Shown in pieces: positions 36,424-46,321 of a stretch of DNA of 64,000 nt. Position 1 is the first letter of the stretch. The number at the start of each line of letters is the position of its first letter. The position numbers and the translations under genes were made by a program. This DNA comes from Henriciella marina DSM 19595 (GTDB taxonomy: Bacteria > Pseudomonadota > Alphaproteobacteria > Caulobacterales > Hyphomonadaceae), in contig NZ_AQXT01000002.1 in the NCBI RefSeq assembly GCF_000376805.1, forward strand, positions 434,001 to 498,000. The letters run 5' to 3'. The notes beneath the pieces were generated by a model. It was given only the letters and a program-made list of their open reading frames with translations. It had not been told where the DNA came from and searched no databases.

Positions 36424-36860
36424 TGGTCTGGCTTATCGTTCTTGCTTTCCCGGTTTTCTTCGGGGCGATGTGGGCCGGTATTGTCAGCTTCCTATCTTGG
36501 GCAAGCGGCTGGCGAACGCTGGCGCGGGTCTATGCGTGCGAGATACCAGAGAGTTTTGACGGCAAGCGGCTGGTACTGGTGACGCTGGGCAGGGGGCGCT
36601 TTCCGCGGGTGCATTATCGCGGCATGCTGTGGGCGGAGTTTGGCACGGATACGCTGTGGCTGAAGCCACATGTCCTGTTTCGCTGGGCGCATCCGCCGCT
36701 GGCTATTCCGCGCAGTGTCGCCATCGTCGAGGAGAGACGGGGCCTGCTTCGCCGCTTTATCAGCCTGCACACCAAAGCCGATGAGATGATCAGTTTCCAT
36801 ATGCATCCGCGTCAGTTTGGCTGGCCGGAAGACATCGAGGCGCCGGCGTCCGGAGACTAG
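36423..36860 (+). CDS. Hypothetical membrane protein paired with the preceding gene
   Basis: A 145-residue protein with one N-terminal helix (about residues 2-28), then a soluble beta-rich domain containing GKRLVLVTLGRGRFPRVHYRGML and FGTDTLWLKPHVLFRWAHPPLAIP. No recognised family. The start overlaps the upstream stop by one base (TAATG). It ends shortly before the convergent PilZ gene. Confidence 0.7.
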   Translation: MVWLIVLAFPVFFGAMWAGIVSFLSWASGWRTLARVYACEIPESFDGKRLVLVTLGRGRFPRVHYRGMLWAEFGTDTLWLKPHVLFRWAHPPLAIPRSVAIVEERRGLLRRFISLHTKADEMISFHMHPRQFGWPEDIEAPASGD

Positions 36861-36878
36861 CGATGCGGTAGGGCCCGG

Positions 36879-37832
36879 TTATGCGCCGGCGGGCGCCGCC
36901 CAGAGCCTGTCGACCTGATGGTCTGTCAGGGGCGTCGCAAGGTGAATGCCGGCATAGGTATCGTTCATCCAGACGATCTGTCCCTTGTGCCAATCCTCGT
37001 CGATCTTGAGCGATATCGGGCGCCGTCTCCTGATCAACCCATCATGTTTAATGCGGACACCGGAAACGTTGAAGTCAACAATGGTCAGCTGCCTTACCTG
37101 TTGGTCGAGACGCACGCTCACGGACTGATAACATATGCGGCGTTCTGCCCGGTCTTTCCAGCGCTTTACCTTGCGCCGGCCCCATAGCGCGAGGCCTGTC
37201 AGAAAGACGAGCGCAACCAAGATGTGAATTTTGTACTTGGACAGATCTCTGAGGGCCTCGGGCGTGTCCCTGCCTACGGCGGCCCGGTAGGGGACGCCAG
37301 CGTCGCCGGGGCGCATCCACCGGCTCGATACTCTGGTATTTGGGCTATTGAGATGAACCGGTTGACCCGTGGACCTGACTGGCAATGCTGAAGAATCCGT
37401 CTGCGGCACGGCAAATTCAGAGGCCGCGACATTGCAGGCCAATTCCGCCTGGAGCCGGGTGATTTCCTCACGCGCCAGTCTTGGAACACCGGCGCGGAAC
37501 GTCTGGAGCGCGGTATCCTTCTCGCCAGCATAGAAACGTTCCATTGCGAGATTGAGCTGCCCGACGAAGACGAACAGCGCAGTCTGATGCACATCCATCT
37601 CATCGGCGCTGAGATCGGCATAAAGGTCGAGAACCGCAATTTCGTCGAGAGTCTCGCCGAGTGTCTCTACACTGGCGAGTTGTGCCTTGCGGCTGGTTTC
37701 GATTTCAATTTCCTGGATAGTCCCGACCGACTGAAGGAGCGGGTTCAGTGAGCTGCAAGCGTCGTCGGCGCTAGCCGCAGACCCGGCTGCCATCGAAAGC
37801 AGCACGGCATATGACGCACGCACGAGTTTCAC
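36879..37832 (-). CDS. Periplasmic/membrane protein with C-terminal PilZ domain
   Basis: About 317 residues. The GTG at 37832 gives a clean signal peptide (KLVRASYAVLLSMAAGSAASA); a TTG at 37859 is the alternative. A helical extracytoplasmic region (about 25-175) is followed by one transmembrane helix (HILVALVFLTGLALWG). A cytoplasmic PilZ-like domain with RAERRICYQ and the DFNVSGVRI motif comes next. PilZ binds cyclic-di-GMP, so it may connect the second messenger to an envelope function. A c-di-GMP enzyme is at 11420-13297, not adjacent. Confidence 0.72.
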   Translation of the reverse strand: MKLVRASYAVLLSMAAGSAASADDACSSLNPLLQSVGTIQEIEIETSRKAQLASVETLGETLDEIAVLDLYADLSADEMDVHQTALFVFVGQLNLAMERFYAGEKDTALQTFRAGVPRLAREEITRLQAELACNVAASEFAVPQTDSSALPVRSTGQPVHLNSPNTRVSSRWMRPGDAGVPYRAAVGRDTPEALRDLSKYKIHILVALVFLTGLALWGRRKVKRWKDRAERRICYQSVSVRLDQQVRQLTIVDFNVSGVRIKHDGLIRRRRPISLKIDEDWHKGQIVWMNDTYAGIHLATPLTDHQVDRLWAAPAGA

Positions 37833-37935
37833 GCCATCAGAACGACCGACTGCCTGCAAGGTTCCGTAGCGGAATGCTTTAAATTCTACCCCGTTTCTCT
37901 GAACCCGCAGCGTTCAACCTGCTCGATGGTGTGCG

Positions 37936-39117
37936 TCAGTTGGCCGGGCTACCCCCTAGCTTGAAAAGGTCACTGACGAGCTGTCGCTGGCGCTCCGAAA
38001 GGGCCGGATGCCAGATCTCGAAAATCAGAACGTAACGCGGGTTCTCGCTTCTGTTCCAAGCCTCGTGCTCGATCGTATCGTCAAAGATAAAGACCTCGCT
38101 GTCCCGCCATTCGCGCGTCTCATTACCAACCCTGAAACCGCAATCGCCTGGAAGGATGACCGGAAGGTGGCAGATGAGGCGCGTGTTGAACTGGCCATGA
38201 TGCGGCGGGATCGAAGCCCCGGGCTCCAGCCGCGAGAAGAGTATGGATGGGGCAGGGGCCGGGTTTACAGCGTCGCCTATGGCTTCGACAGCGGCCCAAG
38301 TCTTCGGGCAACGGGCAATGTTTTCCTCAATGCGGGTGCCTTGCTTGATGAGGTAGAAGGCGCTCCAGTCCGGATTGTCGAGGAGGGGGTGAGAGACGCT
38401 GGCGCCCTCACGTCCGGCCCTTTCGACGTAAGGCGTGAAGCCTGCAGCCTCCGCCGCCTGCTTATTCAGCAGGGCCTCAAGCTCATCGCGTATGTCGGCC
38501 GTGCTGGCGGCAAGTTGGCCGGTCCAGGCGAAGTCTTTTGGCGGATAGAATTGCCGATTGGGCAGGCCTGGATAGAAGTAGCGGGTCGGCCGGGAGGGAT
38601 AGTGAATGGCGCGTCCCGACAGAATATCGAGGGACTGGCGGAAGAGGTCGTCATCAGGCGCGCTGCCAACTTCATGGTCTGCGGCGAACTTGTCGAGCGT
38701 CTCGGCGGTCTCATTCCGAGCCGGCGATGCCTCGCTGTCAGATACGCCAAGAACTGTCTCCGCGGCCCGCACCAGCTGAATAATTTCAGGATTACGCATA
38801 AGCTCGGGCGTCACAGCGTCGAGGCCTTGCCTGAAGGAGGCTTCAGCTTCCTTGGCGCGGCCTGCGCCAACAAGTGCCTGTCCATGATGCAGGCGGGCGC
38901 GAACGCTGCCCGGATCGATTTCCAGCGCTTTTTCCAGCGCCGCTATACGCCCGGCCATGTCGCCCTGAAGGGATTTCGCAAAGGAGAGGGTCACCCAGAC
39001 ATCGGGGCCAGGCCAGCCGAGCTCTATGGCGCGTCGGAACGCAGCCTCTGCGCCCCGTCCGTCCTTCTGCCGCAGTGCCTGCATCCCCTTGGCGGACTGG
39101 TCTCTTGCTTCTGTCAT
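37936..39117 (-). CDS. TPR-containing aspartyl/asparaginyl beta-hydroxylase
   Basis: A 393-residue protein. Tetratricopeptide repeats fill residues 1-115. The C-terminal half is a 2-oxoglutarate/Fe(II) dioxygenase of the aspartyl/asparaginyl hydroxylase family, with SIPPHHGQFNTRLICHLP (H306, H307), FRVGNETREW and FDDTIEHEAWN (H351). The family uses a two-histidine iron site without the usual carboxylate. Target unknown; members act on peptides or on lipid acyl chains. It is divergent from guaA. Confidence 0.88.
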   Translation of the reverse strand: MTEARDQSAKGMQALRQKDGRGAEAAFRRAIELGWPGPDVWVTLSFAKSLQGDMAGRIAALEKALEIDPGSVRARLHHGQALVGAGRAKEAEASFRQGLDAVTPELMRNPEIIQLVRAAETVLGVSDSEASPARNETAETLDKFAADHEVGSAPDDDLFRQSLDILSGRAIHYPSRPTRYFYPGLPNRQFYPPKDFAWTGQLAASTADIRDELEALLNKQAAEAAGFTPYVERAGREGASVSHPLLDNPDWSAFYLIKQGTRIEENIARCPKTWAAVEAIGDAVNPAPAPSILFSRLEPGASIPPHHGQFNTRLICHLPVILPGDCGFRVGNETREWRDSEVFIFDDTIEHEAWNRSENPRYVLIFEIWHPALSERQRQLVSDLFKLGGSPAN

Positions 39118-39182
39118 ATCTTACGCATCCTTACCGGCACCGAGGCCCTTCCAGCCCCCGGCATTAATGGTTAGGAGGCTGC

Positions 39183-40766
39183 ATGGCCAGTTTACCCGAT
39201 TCCGTTGCGGACAAGCACGAACATGTCCTGATTGTCGACTTTGGCTCTCAGGTCACACAATTGATCGCAAGGCGCCTGCGCGAAAGCGGCGTCTATTGCG
39301 AGATCCACCCCTTCAACAAGGTGGATGAGGCGTTCCTCGACGACTTCGACCCGAAGGCGATCATCCTGTCGGGCGGGCCGTCCAGTGTCACGTGGGACGA
39401 CAGCCCGCGCGCCGATCAGGCGGTTTTCGAGCGCGGCGTGCCGGTGCTCGGCATCTGCTATGGCCAGCAGGTTATGATGGAGCAGCTTGGCGGCAAGGTT
39501 GAAAGCGGCACCAGCCGGGAGTTCGGGCGCGCCTTCATTGAGAAGGTGACGGATAGCGAGTTGCTGGAAGGTCTGTTTGCTGGCGGGGATGGCAAGGAAG
39601 AAGTCTGGATGAGCCATGGCGACCATGTCGCCGAGCTGGCGCCGGGTTTTGGCATTATCGCAAAATCGCCGGGTGCACCGCTCGCCATCATCGCTGATCT
39701 CAACCGGCGCTTCTATGCCACGCAATTCCATCCGGAAGTCGTCCATACGGTGCATGGCCGAGAAATGCTGCGCAACTTTACCCACAAGATTGCGGGCCTC
39801 TCTGGCGACTGGACGATGGCCGCTTACCGCGATGAAGCGATCGAAAAAATCCGCCGACAGGTCGGCAAGGGCAAGGTGATCTGCGGGCTGTCGGGCGGGG
39901 TCGATTCGTCGGTCGCGGCCGTGCTAATCCATGAGGCGATCGGCGATCAGCTGACCTGCGTCTACGTTGACCATGGCCTGATGCGCCTGAATGAAAGCGA
40001 AGAGGTCGTCGGGCTTTTCCGTGACCATTACAATATTCCGCTGGTCCATGTGGACGCGAGCAAGACCTTCCTCGGCGCGCTTGAAGGGATCAGTGACCCA
40101 GAGAAGAAGCGCAAGACAATTGGCGGGCTCTTCATCGACGTCTTCGAGGAAGAAGCAAAGAAGATTGGCGGGGCTGATTTTCTGGCGCAGGGCACGCTTT
40201 ATCCGGACGTGATCGAAAGCGTCTCGGCAACAGGCGGGCCCTCGGTGACGATCAAGTCTCACCACAATGTCGGCGGCCTGCCTGAGCGCATGAACATGAA
40301 GCTGGTCGAGCCGCTGCGTGAGCTCTTCAAGGATGAGGTGCGCGCGCTTGGCCGTGAGCTTGGCCTGCCGCAGAGCTTTATCGGGCGCCATCCCTTTCCG
40401 GGGCCGGGTCTTGCGATCCGCATCCCGGGTGAGATCACCCGCGAGAAGGCCGACACGCTGCGCAAGGCAGATGCGATCTATATTGAGGAGATCAAGGCTG
40501 CCGGGCTCTATGATGAGATCTGGCAGGCTTTCTCTGTGCTGCTGCCGGTGAACACGGTCGGTGTCATGGGCGATGAGCGCACCTATGAGGCCGTGCTGGC
40601 ATTGCGGGCCGTGACTTCAACCGATGGCATGACGGCCGACTATTACCCCTACGACCACGCCTTCCTCGGCCGTGTCGCAACGCGCATCATCAATGAAGTG
40701 AAGGGCGTCAACCGCGTCGTCTATGATGTGACCAGCAAGCCGCCAGGTACGATTGAGTGGGAATAG
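39183..40766 (+). CDS. guaA: GMP synthase (glutamine-hydrolysing)
   Basis: Converts XMP to GMP using glutamine and ATP, completing the route begun by GuaB. It has 527 residues. The class I amidotransferase nucleophile is C92 in [10 protein letters not shown], with catalytic HPE in [10 protein letters not shown]. The ATP-pyrophosphatase P-loop [11 protein letters not shown] is near residue 235. The C-terminal dimerisation domain ends in KPPGTIEWE. It is a complete, ordinary gene. Confidence 0.97.
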   Translation: MASLPDSVADKHEHVLIVDFGSQVTQLIARRLRESGVYCEIHPFNKVDEAFLDDFDPKAIILSGGPSSVTWDDSPRADQAVFERGVPVLGICYGQQVMMEQLGGKVESGTSREFGRAFIEKVTDSELLEGLFAGGDGKEEVWMSHGDHVAELAPGFGIIAKSPGAPLAIIADLNRRFYATQFHPEVVHTVHGREMLRNFTHKIAGLSGDWTMAAYRDEAIEKIRRQVGKGKVICGLSGGVDSSVAAVLIHEAIGDQLTCVYVDHGLMRLNESEEVVGLFRDHYNIPLVHVDASKTFLGALEGISDPEKKRKTIGGLFIDVFEEEAKKIGGADFLAQGTLYPDVIESVSATGGPSVTIKSHHNVGGLPERMNMKLVEPLRELFKDEVRALGRELGLPQSFIGRHPFPGPGLAIRIPGEITREKADTLRKADAIYIEEIKAAGLYDEIWQAFSVLLPVNTVGVMGDERTYEAVLALRAVTSTDGMTADYYPYDHAFLGRVATRIINEVKGVNRVVYDVTSKPPGTIEWE

Positions 40767-40858
40767 AAGCTTTCCCAGGCCTCTGATCCTGCGCAACGTC
40801 TTGACCGGGACACCCGCTTCGTGAGGGAGTTGCCAGAGCAGCATTCAGGGAGCCGCTC

Positions 40859-41797
40859 ATGCCATCTTCGCCGAGAAGTGATCCACCAGATGCCTTCCGG
40901 GGCCTTGTCGAAAAAGCTGCCGGCAAGCCGATGCGGACGGCGGTGGTCCACCCGGTCGACCGTCTGTCGCTGAGCGGGGCTATAGAGGCGCGCGATGCCG
41001 GGCTGATCGAGCCGGTTCTGGTGGGGCCCGAGGACAAGATAAGGGCTGCGGCAGACGAGGCCGGAATGGATCTCTCCGGCGTTGAGATCATCGCCCGGGA
41101 ACACAGCCATGATGCCGCTCAGAGCGCAGCGAAGCTCGCCGGGGAAGGCGAAGTCGAAGCGTTGATGAAGGGTGCCCTTCACACAAATGAGCTGATGCAG
41201 GCGATCATCGACCGGTCTGCGGGGCTGCGTACGGAACGCAGAATGAGCCATGTCTTTGTCCTTGAGACGCCAGCCTATCCTAAGCCGCTTCTGATGACGG
41301 ACGGGGCGATCAATATTGCGCCGGACCTCAAGACCAAACGCGACATCGTGCAGAACGCCATCGATCTGGCGCACGCTTTGGGAATTCCCGAGCCGCTGGT
41401 GGCGATCCTGTCGGCCACCGAAGAAGTGGATAGCAACATCGTGTCCACGATTGATGCCGCTGCCCTCTGCAAGATGGCCGACAGGCGGCAAATTACCGGC
41501 GGCGTGCTGGATGGGCCGCTGGCCTTTGATCTTGCCGTTTCGGCAGAGGCGGTCGCGACCAAGCGGTTCGTGTCGCCCGTTGCGGGCCGCGCCGATATCC
41601 TCGTCGTGCCGTCGCTTGAAGCGGGCAACATGATTGCAAAGCAGCTCGACTATCTGGCGGGCGCGGCGGCGGCAGGCGTTGTGCTCGGCGCCAAAGTCCC
41701 GGTGATCCTGACCAGCCGGGCCGATAGCGCCGTGGAGCGGGTCGGCTCCTGCGCGCTGGCAAAGCTTTATGGGCGCTGGCTGGAGGTTTCGCATTGA
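40859..41797 (+). CDS. Phosphate acetyl/butyryltransferase
   Basis: A 312-residue Pta/Ptb-type enzyme moving acyl from CoA to phosphate. Typical strings are VLVGPEDKI, GALHTNELMQAIIDR, VLETPAYPKPLLMTDGAINIAP and VVPSLEAGNMIAKQLDYLAGA. It is the short form, like the C-terminal half of long Pta proteins or like butyrate/propionate enzymes. An acetate kinase gene follows with a TTGA overlap. Together they interconvert acyl-CoA and carboxylate with ATP. Confidence 0.9.
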   Translation: MPSSPRSDPPDAFRGLVEKAAGKPMRTAVVHPVDRLSLSGAIEARDAGLIEPVLVGPEDKIRAAADEAGMDLSGVEIIAREHSHDAAQSAAKLAGEGEVEALMKGALHTNELMQAIIDRSAGLRTERRMSHVFVLETPAYPKPLLMTDGAINIAPDLKTKRDIVQNAIDLAHALGIPEPLVAILSATEEVDSNIVSTIDAAALCKMADRRQITGGVLDGPLAFDLAVSAEAVATKRFVSPVAGRADILVVPSLEAGNMIAKQLDYLAGAAAAGVVLGAKVPVILTSRADSAVERVGSCALAKLYGRWLEVSH

Positions 41798-43008
41798 GCC
41801 GGGAGGCGATCCTGACCGTGAATACCGGCTCGTCCAGCATCAAGCTGGCCGCCTATGAGGTTGAAGGCGACAGGGCTGGCAGGCGCGTGCTCAAGGCAAC
41901 CCTCTCAGGTCTGCCGGACGGGCGCGACTTTTCGGCGTCGATCGATGATCGCGCGGTGGAACACTTGCCCAAGTCTCTCCAGGCCGCAGGGGACGAAAAG
42001 GGCGACCTGGTTGCTGCACTAGCAGGATGGGCCTCGGAGGCGCTCGGGGACAGGGACATTCGCGGCGTCGGTCACCGGGTCGTTCATGGCGGGCGGGACT
42101 TTACCGGCCCGGTTCGTGCGGGCGCGGAGGTGGTGGAGCAGCTTCGCAAATTAAGTGTCCTGGCGCCGTCTCACCAGGAAGAAAATCTTGCCGGTGTGGC
42201 GGGCATTGAGAAGCTCTGGCCGGACATGCCGCAGAGCCTCTCCTTCGATACGGCCTTTCATAGAACGCAGCCGCGCGTGGCAGAGCTTTATGCGATCCCG
42301 CGCGAGCTCTCTGATGAGGGACTTCTGCGGTTCGGGTTTCACGGTCTGTCCTATGCGCATATTGCAGACGTGCTGGAAGAGAGCCTGGCACCCGAAGACT
42401 GTGGACGGGTCGTGGTTGCACACCTTGGCAGCGGGGCAAGCCTCTGTGCCATGCGGAACGGCCAGAGCGCCGCGACCAGTATGGGGCTGACCGCGCTCGA
42501 TGGTGTGCCGATGGCAACGCGGTCTGGAAGTGTCGATCCCGGCCTGGTGCTGCATCTCATCAAGGATCGCGGGATGAGCGCGCACGAGGTGTCCGAGTTG
42601 CTCTACAAGCGGTCGGGACTGCTCGGCCTGTCCGGCATCAGCGGCGACGTGCGCCAGTTGCTGGCGAGCGATGACCCGGCAGCGCGAGAGGCACTGGATG
42701 TCTACGCCTACCGGATTGCGCGGGAGATATCCTCACTGGCCGGGGCGGTGCAGGGTCTGGATGTGCTGGTATTTACCGGCGGCGTTGGAGAAAACTCCTG
42801 GCAGGTGCGTGAACGCATCTGCGGGCGACTTGGCTGGTTGGGCGTTTCACTGGATGGCACGGCGAACCGGGAGGGTCGCCGGGTCGCGCATAAAGGCGGT
42901 GCAACGGTGAAGACGCTGGTCATACCGGCAGATGAGGAAGCGGTGATCGCGCGCGAGGCGCTCTCAGTCCTCAGCCTGGACGGGCGCGATCAGTCTTCGC
43001 CGCGATAG
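41794..43008 (+). CDS. ackA: Acetate/propionate kinase
   Basis: A 404-residue ASKHA kinase from a TTG start overlapping the upstream stop. Motifs: LTVNTGSSSIKL at the N-terminus, GHRVVHGGRDFTGP, DTAFHRTQP with the phosphoryl-stabilising histidine, FGFHGLSYAHI, and VVAHLGSGASLCA, then FTGGVGENSWQVRE. It works with the upstream acyltransferase in acetate overflow or activation. Its end overlaps an antisense small gene by 19 bases. Confidence 0.92.
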   Translation: MSREAILTVNTGSSSIKLAAYEVEGDRAGRRVLKATLSGLPDGRDFSASIDDRAVEHLPKSLQAAGDEKGDLVAALAGWASEALGDRDIRGVGHRVVHGGRDFTGPVRAGAEVVEQLRKLSVLAPSHQEENLAGVAGIEKLWPDMPQSLSFDTAFHRTQPRVAELYAIPRELSDEGLLRFGFHGLSYAHIADVLEESLAPEDCGRVVVAHLGSGASLCAMRNGQSAATSMGLTALDGVPMATRSGSVDPGLVLHLIKDRGMSAHEVSELLYKRSGLLGLSGISGDVRQLLASDDPAAREALDVYAYRIAREISSLAGAVQGLDVLVFTGGVGENSWQVRERICGRLGWLGVSLDGTANREGRRVAHKGGATVKTLVIPADEEAVIAREALSVLSLDGRDQSSPR

Positions 43009-43235
43009 GGCGGCGCCTTGGGGTTCCGGCGGGGCTCCGCCTTCAGCCGGTCCCAGCTCTCGCGTTCGACGTCCTGTTCGATATCGTCGTCTTTGGGCGC
43101 GGTGCCTGGTGGAAATTCGCCTGAGCTGCGGAGCGCTTTCTTGCGTTCGATCTGCTCGTTGGTGTCTGGCGTGGTGCGCGGCTTGGCTTTTTCGTCGAGC
43201 GTATGCTCGCGGGTGTCGGTGCGTTTCTCGGTCAT
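42990..43235 (-). CDS. Small charged hypothetical protein
   Basis: An 81-residue, strongly hydrophilic protein from the ATG at 43235; upstream residues from 43361 look like read-through. It is rich in E, K, R, D and T, with KKALRSSGEFPPGTAPKDDDIEQD and a C-terminal RRNPKAPPYRGED. It is probably disordered. No family recognised. It overlaps the end of ackA by 19 bases. Confidence 0.55.
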   Translation of the reverse strand: MTEKRTDTREHTLDEKAKPRTTPDTNEQIERKKALRSSGEFPPGTAPKDDDIEQDVERESWDRLKAEPRRNPKAPPYRGED

Positions 43236-43447
43236 GTGTTTTGCCTTCCTGGCGAGCGCCGGGGTTCGAATATTCCTATCTCGATATAACCCACTTTCAG
43301 GCCACTGCGTTCCCGAGTGCAGAGGTCGACGTGCTGGCTGTGGCCACGGTCCCCGTCTCATCCTGCATAATCTAAGAGGATGACTTGCTCTCGGTTAAGT
43401 TCTTTGACGGTTGGGCGGGATCTGCCGCTTTTGCTTGCAAGATACCG

Positions 43448-43473
43448 GGAACGAATGTGGCGCGCGCGCCATT
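43448..43473 (+). promoter_or_regulatory. Possible EcfG-type promoter for katE
   Basis: GGAAC (43448-43452), 17-base spacer, then CATT (43470-43473), one mismatch from the CGTT element. It lies 35 bases upstream of the katE ATG. Catalases of this class are often under general stress control. Confidence 0.35.
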
Positions 43474-43508
43474 CTTAGGGAAGAGCAATCCACTCAAAAG
43501 GACTTCCC

Positions 43509-45569
43509 ATGGCCAACGAAAAAGATCTTCCGATCGACGGATCGGGCGCAACGCACCAGACGACAGCGGATGGATATGAAGCCCTGACGACGCAGCAGGG
43601 CGTGACGGTTTCCGACGATCAGAACCATCTCAAGGCCGGAGAGCGCGGCCCGATGCTGATGGATGACTTCCACTTCCGCGAAAAGATCTTCCACTTCGAT
43701 CATGAGCGCATTCCAGAACGTGTCGTTCACGCGCGTGGGTTTGCAGCGCATGGGTTTTTCGAGTGTCTTGAAGACCTTTCAGATCTCACCCGCGCCGCAA
43801 TATTCAAGAAAGGCGAGAAAACGCCGACCTTTACTCGCTTCTCTACGGTTGCCGGGAACAAGGGCTCCCCGGATGTCGCGCGCGATGTGCGCGGCTTCGC
43901 GACAAAATTCTACACCAAGGAAGGCAACTGGGACCTGGTTGGCAACAATATCCCCGTCTTCTTCATCCAGGACGCAATCAAGTTCCCCGACCTGATCCAC
44001 GCCGCCAAGCCGGCGCCCGACCGCGGCTTCCCGCAGGCTCAAACGGCGCACGACAATTTCTGGGACTTCATCTCCCTGTCGCCGGAATCGATGAACATGG
44101 TGATGTGGATCATGTCCGACCGGACGATCCCCCGCTCCTTCCGCTTCATGGAAGGCTTTGGCGTACACACGTTCCGGCTGATCAATGCCGAGGGCAAGTC
44201 GACCTTCGTGAAATTCCACTGGAAGCCCAAACAGGGCCTTCAGTCTGTGGTCTGGAATGAGGCGCTGAAGATCAACGGTGCTGACCCGGATTTCCACCGC
44301 CGCGATTTGTGGGATGCGATCCAGACGGGTGACTATCCTGAGTGGGAACTTGGCTTGCAGGTTTTCGATGAGGAATTCGCCGAGAAGTTTGACTTTGACG
44401 TGCTCGACGCGACGAAGATCATTCCGGAAGAGGATGTGCCGGTCCGGATTGTCGGGCGGCTGGTGCTCGACAAGGTGGTCGACAATTTCTTCGCCGAGAC
44501 AGAGCAGGTCGCCTTCTGCACGAACAATGTCGTGCCGGGAATTGGCTTCTCGAATGATCCGCTTCTGCAGGGGCGTAATTTCTCCTACCTCGACACGCAG
44601 GTGAAGCGCCTCGGCGGCCCGAATTTTACCCACATTCCAATCAATGCGCCGCAATGCCCGATGCGCAATTTCCAGCAGGACGGCCACATGGCGATGCACA
44701 ATCCAAAGGGGCGTGCAAACTATGAACCGAACAGCTGGGGCACCGAAGAAGGGGGCCCGCGTGAGGATCCAGCGAATGGCTACCGCCACTATCCCGAGGA
44801 AGTAAGCGGTCAAAAGGTTGCCACGAGATCGGAAACCTTTGCCGACCATTACAGCCAGGCACGCCAGTTCTATCTTAGCCAGACGGATATTGAGCAGACC
44901 CACATCGCCAATGCACTGACCTTCGAGCTGTCAAAATGCCAGGAAATGCGCGTTCGAAAGCGGATGCTGTCTCACCTTCGCAATATCCATGAAGACCTGG
45001 CGGAGGCTGTGGCAGAGGGACTTGGGCTCGAGCTGCCAGAACCTGCGAAGGCGGCGCGCGAGACAAAGACCGATCTGAAAGTGTCCGATGCCCTCAGCAT
45101 CATCAAGAATGGTCCAAAGAACTTCAAAGGCCGCAAGCTGGGCATCCTCGTCGCGGATGGCAGCGATGCCGGCACGGTGAAGGCTTTGCAGGATGCGATG
45201 GAAGAGGCTGGCGCACTGACTGTGGTCGTTGCGCCCAAGGTAGGCGGCGCCAAGCTAAGCGATGGGAGCCATATCGAGGCTGGCGAGAAGATCGATGGCG
45301 GGCCGTCCATACTCTATGACGCCGTCGCGCTGGTTCTGTCCGAAGAGGGCGCGAACACGCTTGCTGATCTCCCGCCCGCACGTGATTTCGTCACTGACGC
45401 GATGGCGCACGGCAAGTTCATCGGCCTGACTGAAGGAGCAGAACCACTGCTCAAGGAAGCAGGCGTCATGGGCAAACTCGACGATGGCTGCTTCCGGCTC
45501 GACGACGGCGGCATGGACGGGTTCCTGAAGGCGCTGCCCAAGCTCCGCAAGTGGGATCGCGACGCGTAA
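43509..45569 (+). CDS. katE: Large-subunit (clade 2) catalase HPII
   Basis: Haem catalase of 686 residues with an extra C-terminal flavodoxin/GATase-like domain (about 535-686, starting [14 protein letters not shown]), typical of HPII. The distal haem histidine is H74 in [12 protein letters not shown]. The [13 protein letters not shown] stretch and the proximal-side region [14 protein letters not shown] are present. It detoxifies hydrogen peroxide. A strong terminator follows. An EcfG-like promoter upstream suggests stress or stationary-phase induction. Confidence 0.96.
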   Translation: MANEKDLPIDGSGATHQTTADGYEALTTQQGVTVSDDQNHLKAGERGPMLMDDFHFREKIFHFDHERIPERVVHARGFAAHGFFECLEDLSDLTRAAIFKKGEKTPTFTRFSTVAGNKGSPDVARDVRGFATKFYTKEGNWDLVGNNIPVFFIQDAIKFPDLIHAAKPAPDRGFPQAQTAHDNFWDFISLSPESMNMVMWIMSDRTIPRSFRFMEGFGVHTFRLINAEGKSTFVKFHWKPKQGLQSVVWNEALKINGADPDFHRRDLWDAIQTGDYPEWELGLQVFDEEFAEKFDFDVLDATKIIPEEDVPVRIVGRLVLDKVVDNFFAETEQVAFCTNNVVPGIGFSNDPLLQGRNFSYLDTQVKRLGGPNFTHIPINAPQCPMRNFQQDGHMAMHNPKGRANYEPNSWGTEEGGPREDPANGYRHYPEEVSGQKVATRSETFADHYSQARQFYLSQTDIEQTHIANALTFELSKCQEMRVRKRMLSHLRNIHEDLAEAVAEGLGLELPEPAKAARETKTDLKVSDALSIIKNGPKNFKGRKLGILVADGSDAGTVKALQDAMEEAGALTVVVAPKVGGAKLSDGSHIEAGEKIDGGPSILYDAVALVLSEEGANTLADLPPARDFVTDAMAHGKFIGLTEGAEPLLKEAGVMGKLDDGCFRLDDGGMDGFLKALPKLRKWDRDA

Positions 45570-45597
45570 AGCGCCCGTCACTTCGTGAAAAGATCAA

Positions 45598-45627
45598 TCC
45601 CGGCCTCTCAAGGGGCCGGGATTTTTC
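45598..45627. terminator. Rho-independent terminator of katE
   Basis: ATCCCGGCC (45598-45606) pairs perfectly with GGCCGGGAT (45615-45623) over an 8-base loop, followed by TTTTT. It lies 28 bases past the katE stop and just before the end of the convergent prepilin peptidase gene. Confidence 0.85.
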
Positions 45628-46171
45628 ATGCGGGCGATATAACGGGGCCTGCCAGCCAGCAGATCCAGCCGGAGAGGGCGATCCAGGGGCCGAAGGCGAT
45701 GGGTGTGTCGGTGGTGAATTGCCGCCGCATCAGGCCAGCATAGACCAGCACCGCCAGGAGACCGCTTGCGGCGGCGATCAGGAAAAGGAGCGGCAGGCCT
45801 TGCCAGGCGAGCCAGAGGCCGAGGGCGCCAGCAAGCTTGGCGTCGCCGCGGCCAAGGGCGTCGATGCCGCGGACATGACGGTAGAAAAGCTCAAGACCGA
45901 GAAGTACGAGATAACCTGCGGCACCGCCGATGAGGTGATCCAGCCAGTCGGCGCGGGCGTGCTGCCAAACCATGAGGCCGCCGAGGGCTGCGAGAACCAC
46001 ATTCAATGGGTCCGGCAGGATGAAGGTGCGCCAGTCGATAATTGCGAGCGTTACTAGGACCGCGCCCATAGCGAGCGTCAGGATGAGCATGCCGGGCGGC
46101 GCGCACAGCCATGCCGAGACGGCGACGGCGAGGGCCAACAGGGCGTAGAGGAGAAGGATGGCGGCGCGCAT
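45626..46171 (-). CDS. Prepilin peptidase, A24 family, catalytic half
   Basis: A 181-residue membrane aspartyl protease with about six helices. Catalytic aspartates are in AIIDWRTFILPD and the GxGD motif GRGDAKLAGALGLW. The N-terminal cysteine-rich methylase domain of PilD is absent, so it resembles CpaA/TadV-type or archaeal-type peptidases. It would cut leader peptides of type IV pilins or pseudopilins. No pilin gene is nearby. Confidence 0.88.
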   Translation of the reverse strand: MRAAILLLYALLALAVAVSAWLCAPPGMLILTLAMGAVLVTLAIIDWRTFILPDPLNVVLAALGGLMVWQHARADWLDHLIGGAAGYLVLLGLELFYRHVRGIDALGRGDAKLAGALGLWLAWQGLPLLFLIAAASGLLAVLVYAGLMRRQFTTDTPIAFGPWIALSGWICWLAGPVISPA

Positions 46172-46321
46172 GTTCCGTCAGCCCCTATCCGTTTTCGCCG
46201 CATGTGGCGAGCGCGCGGGGGGAGGACGTCTATCTAACCCGCCGCGACGTCATAATGGCCGGGGCCGATAACTGCCTCTAGATAACCCGTAAGAACAAGC
46301 GGCAGGAGAGGAGGCGCAAAG

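Noticed and set aside
40721-41794. Open frame of 357 codons antisense to the phosphate acetyltransferase gene
   Set aside because: No motif; mirrors the sense codon pattern.
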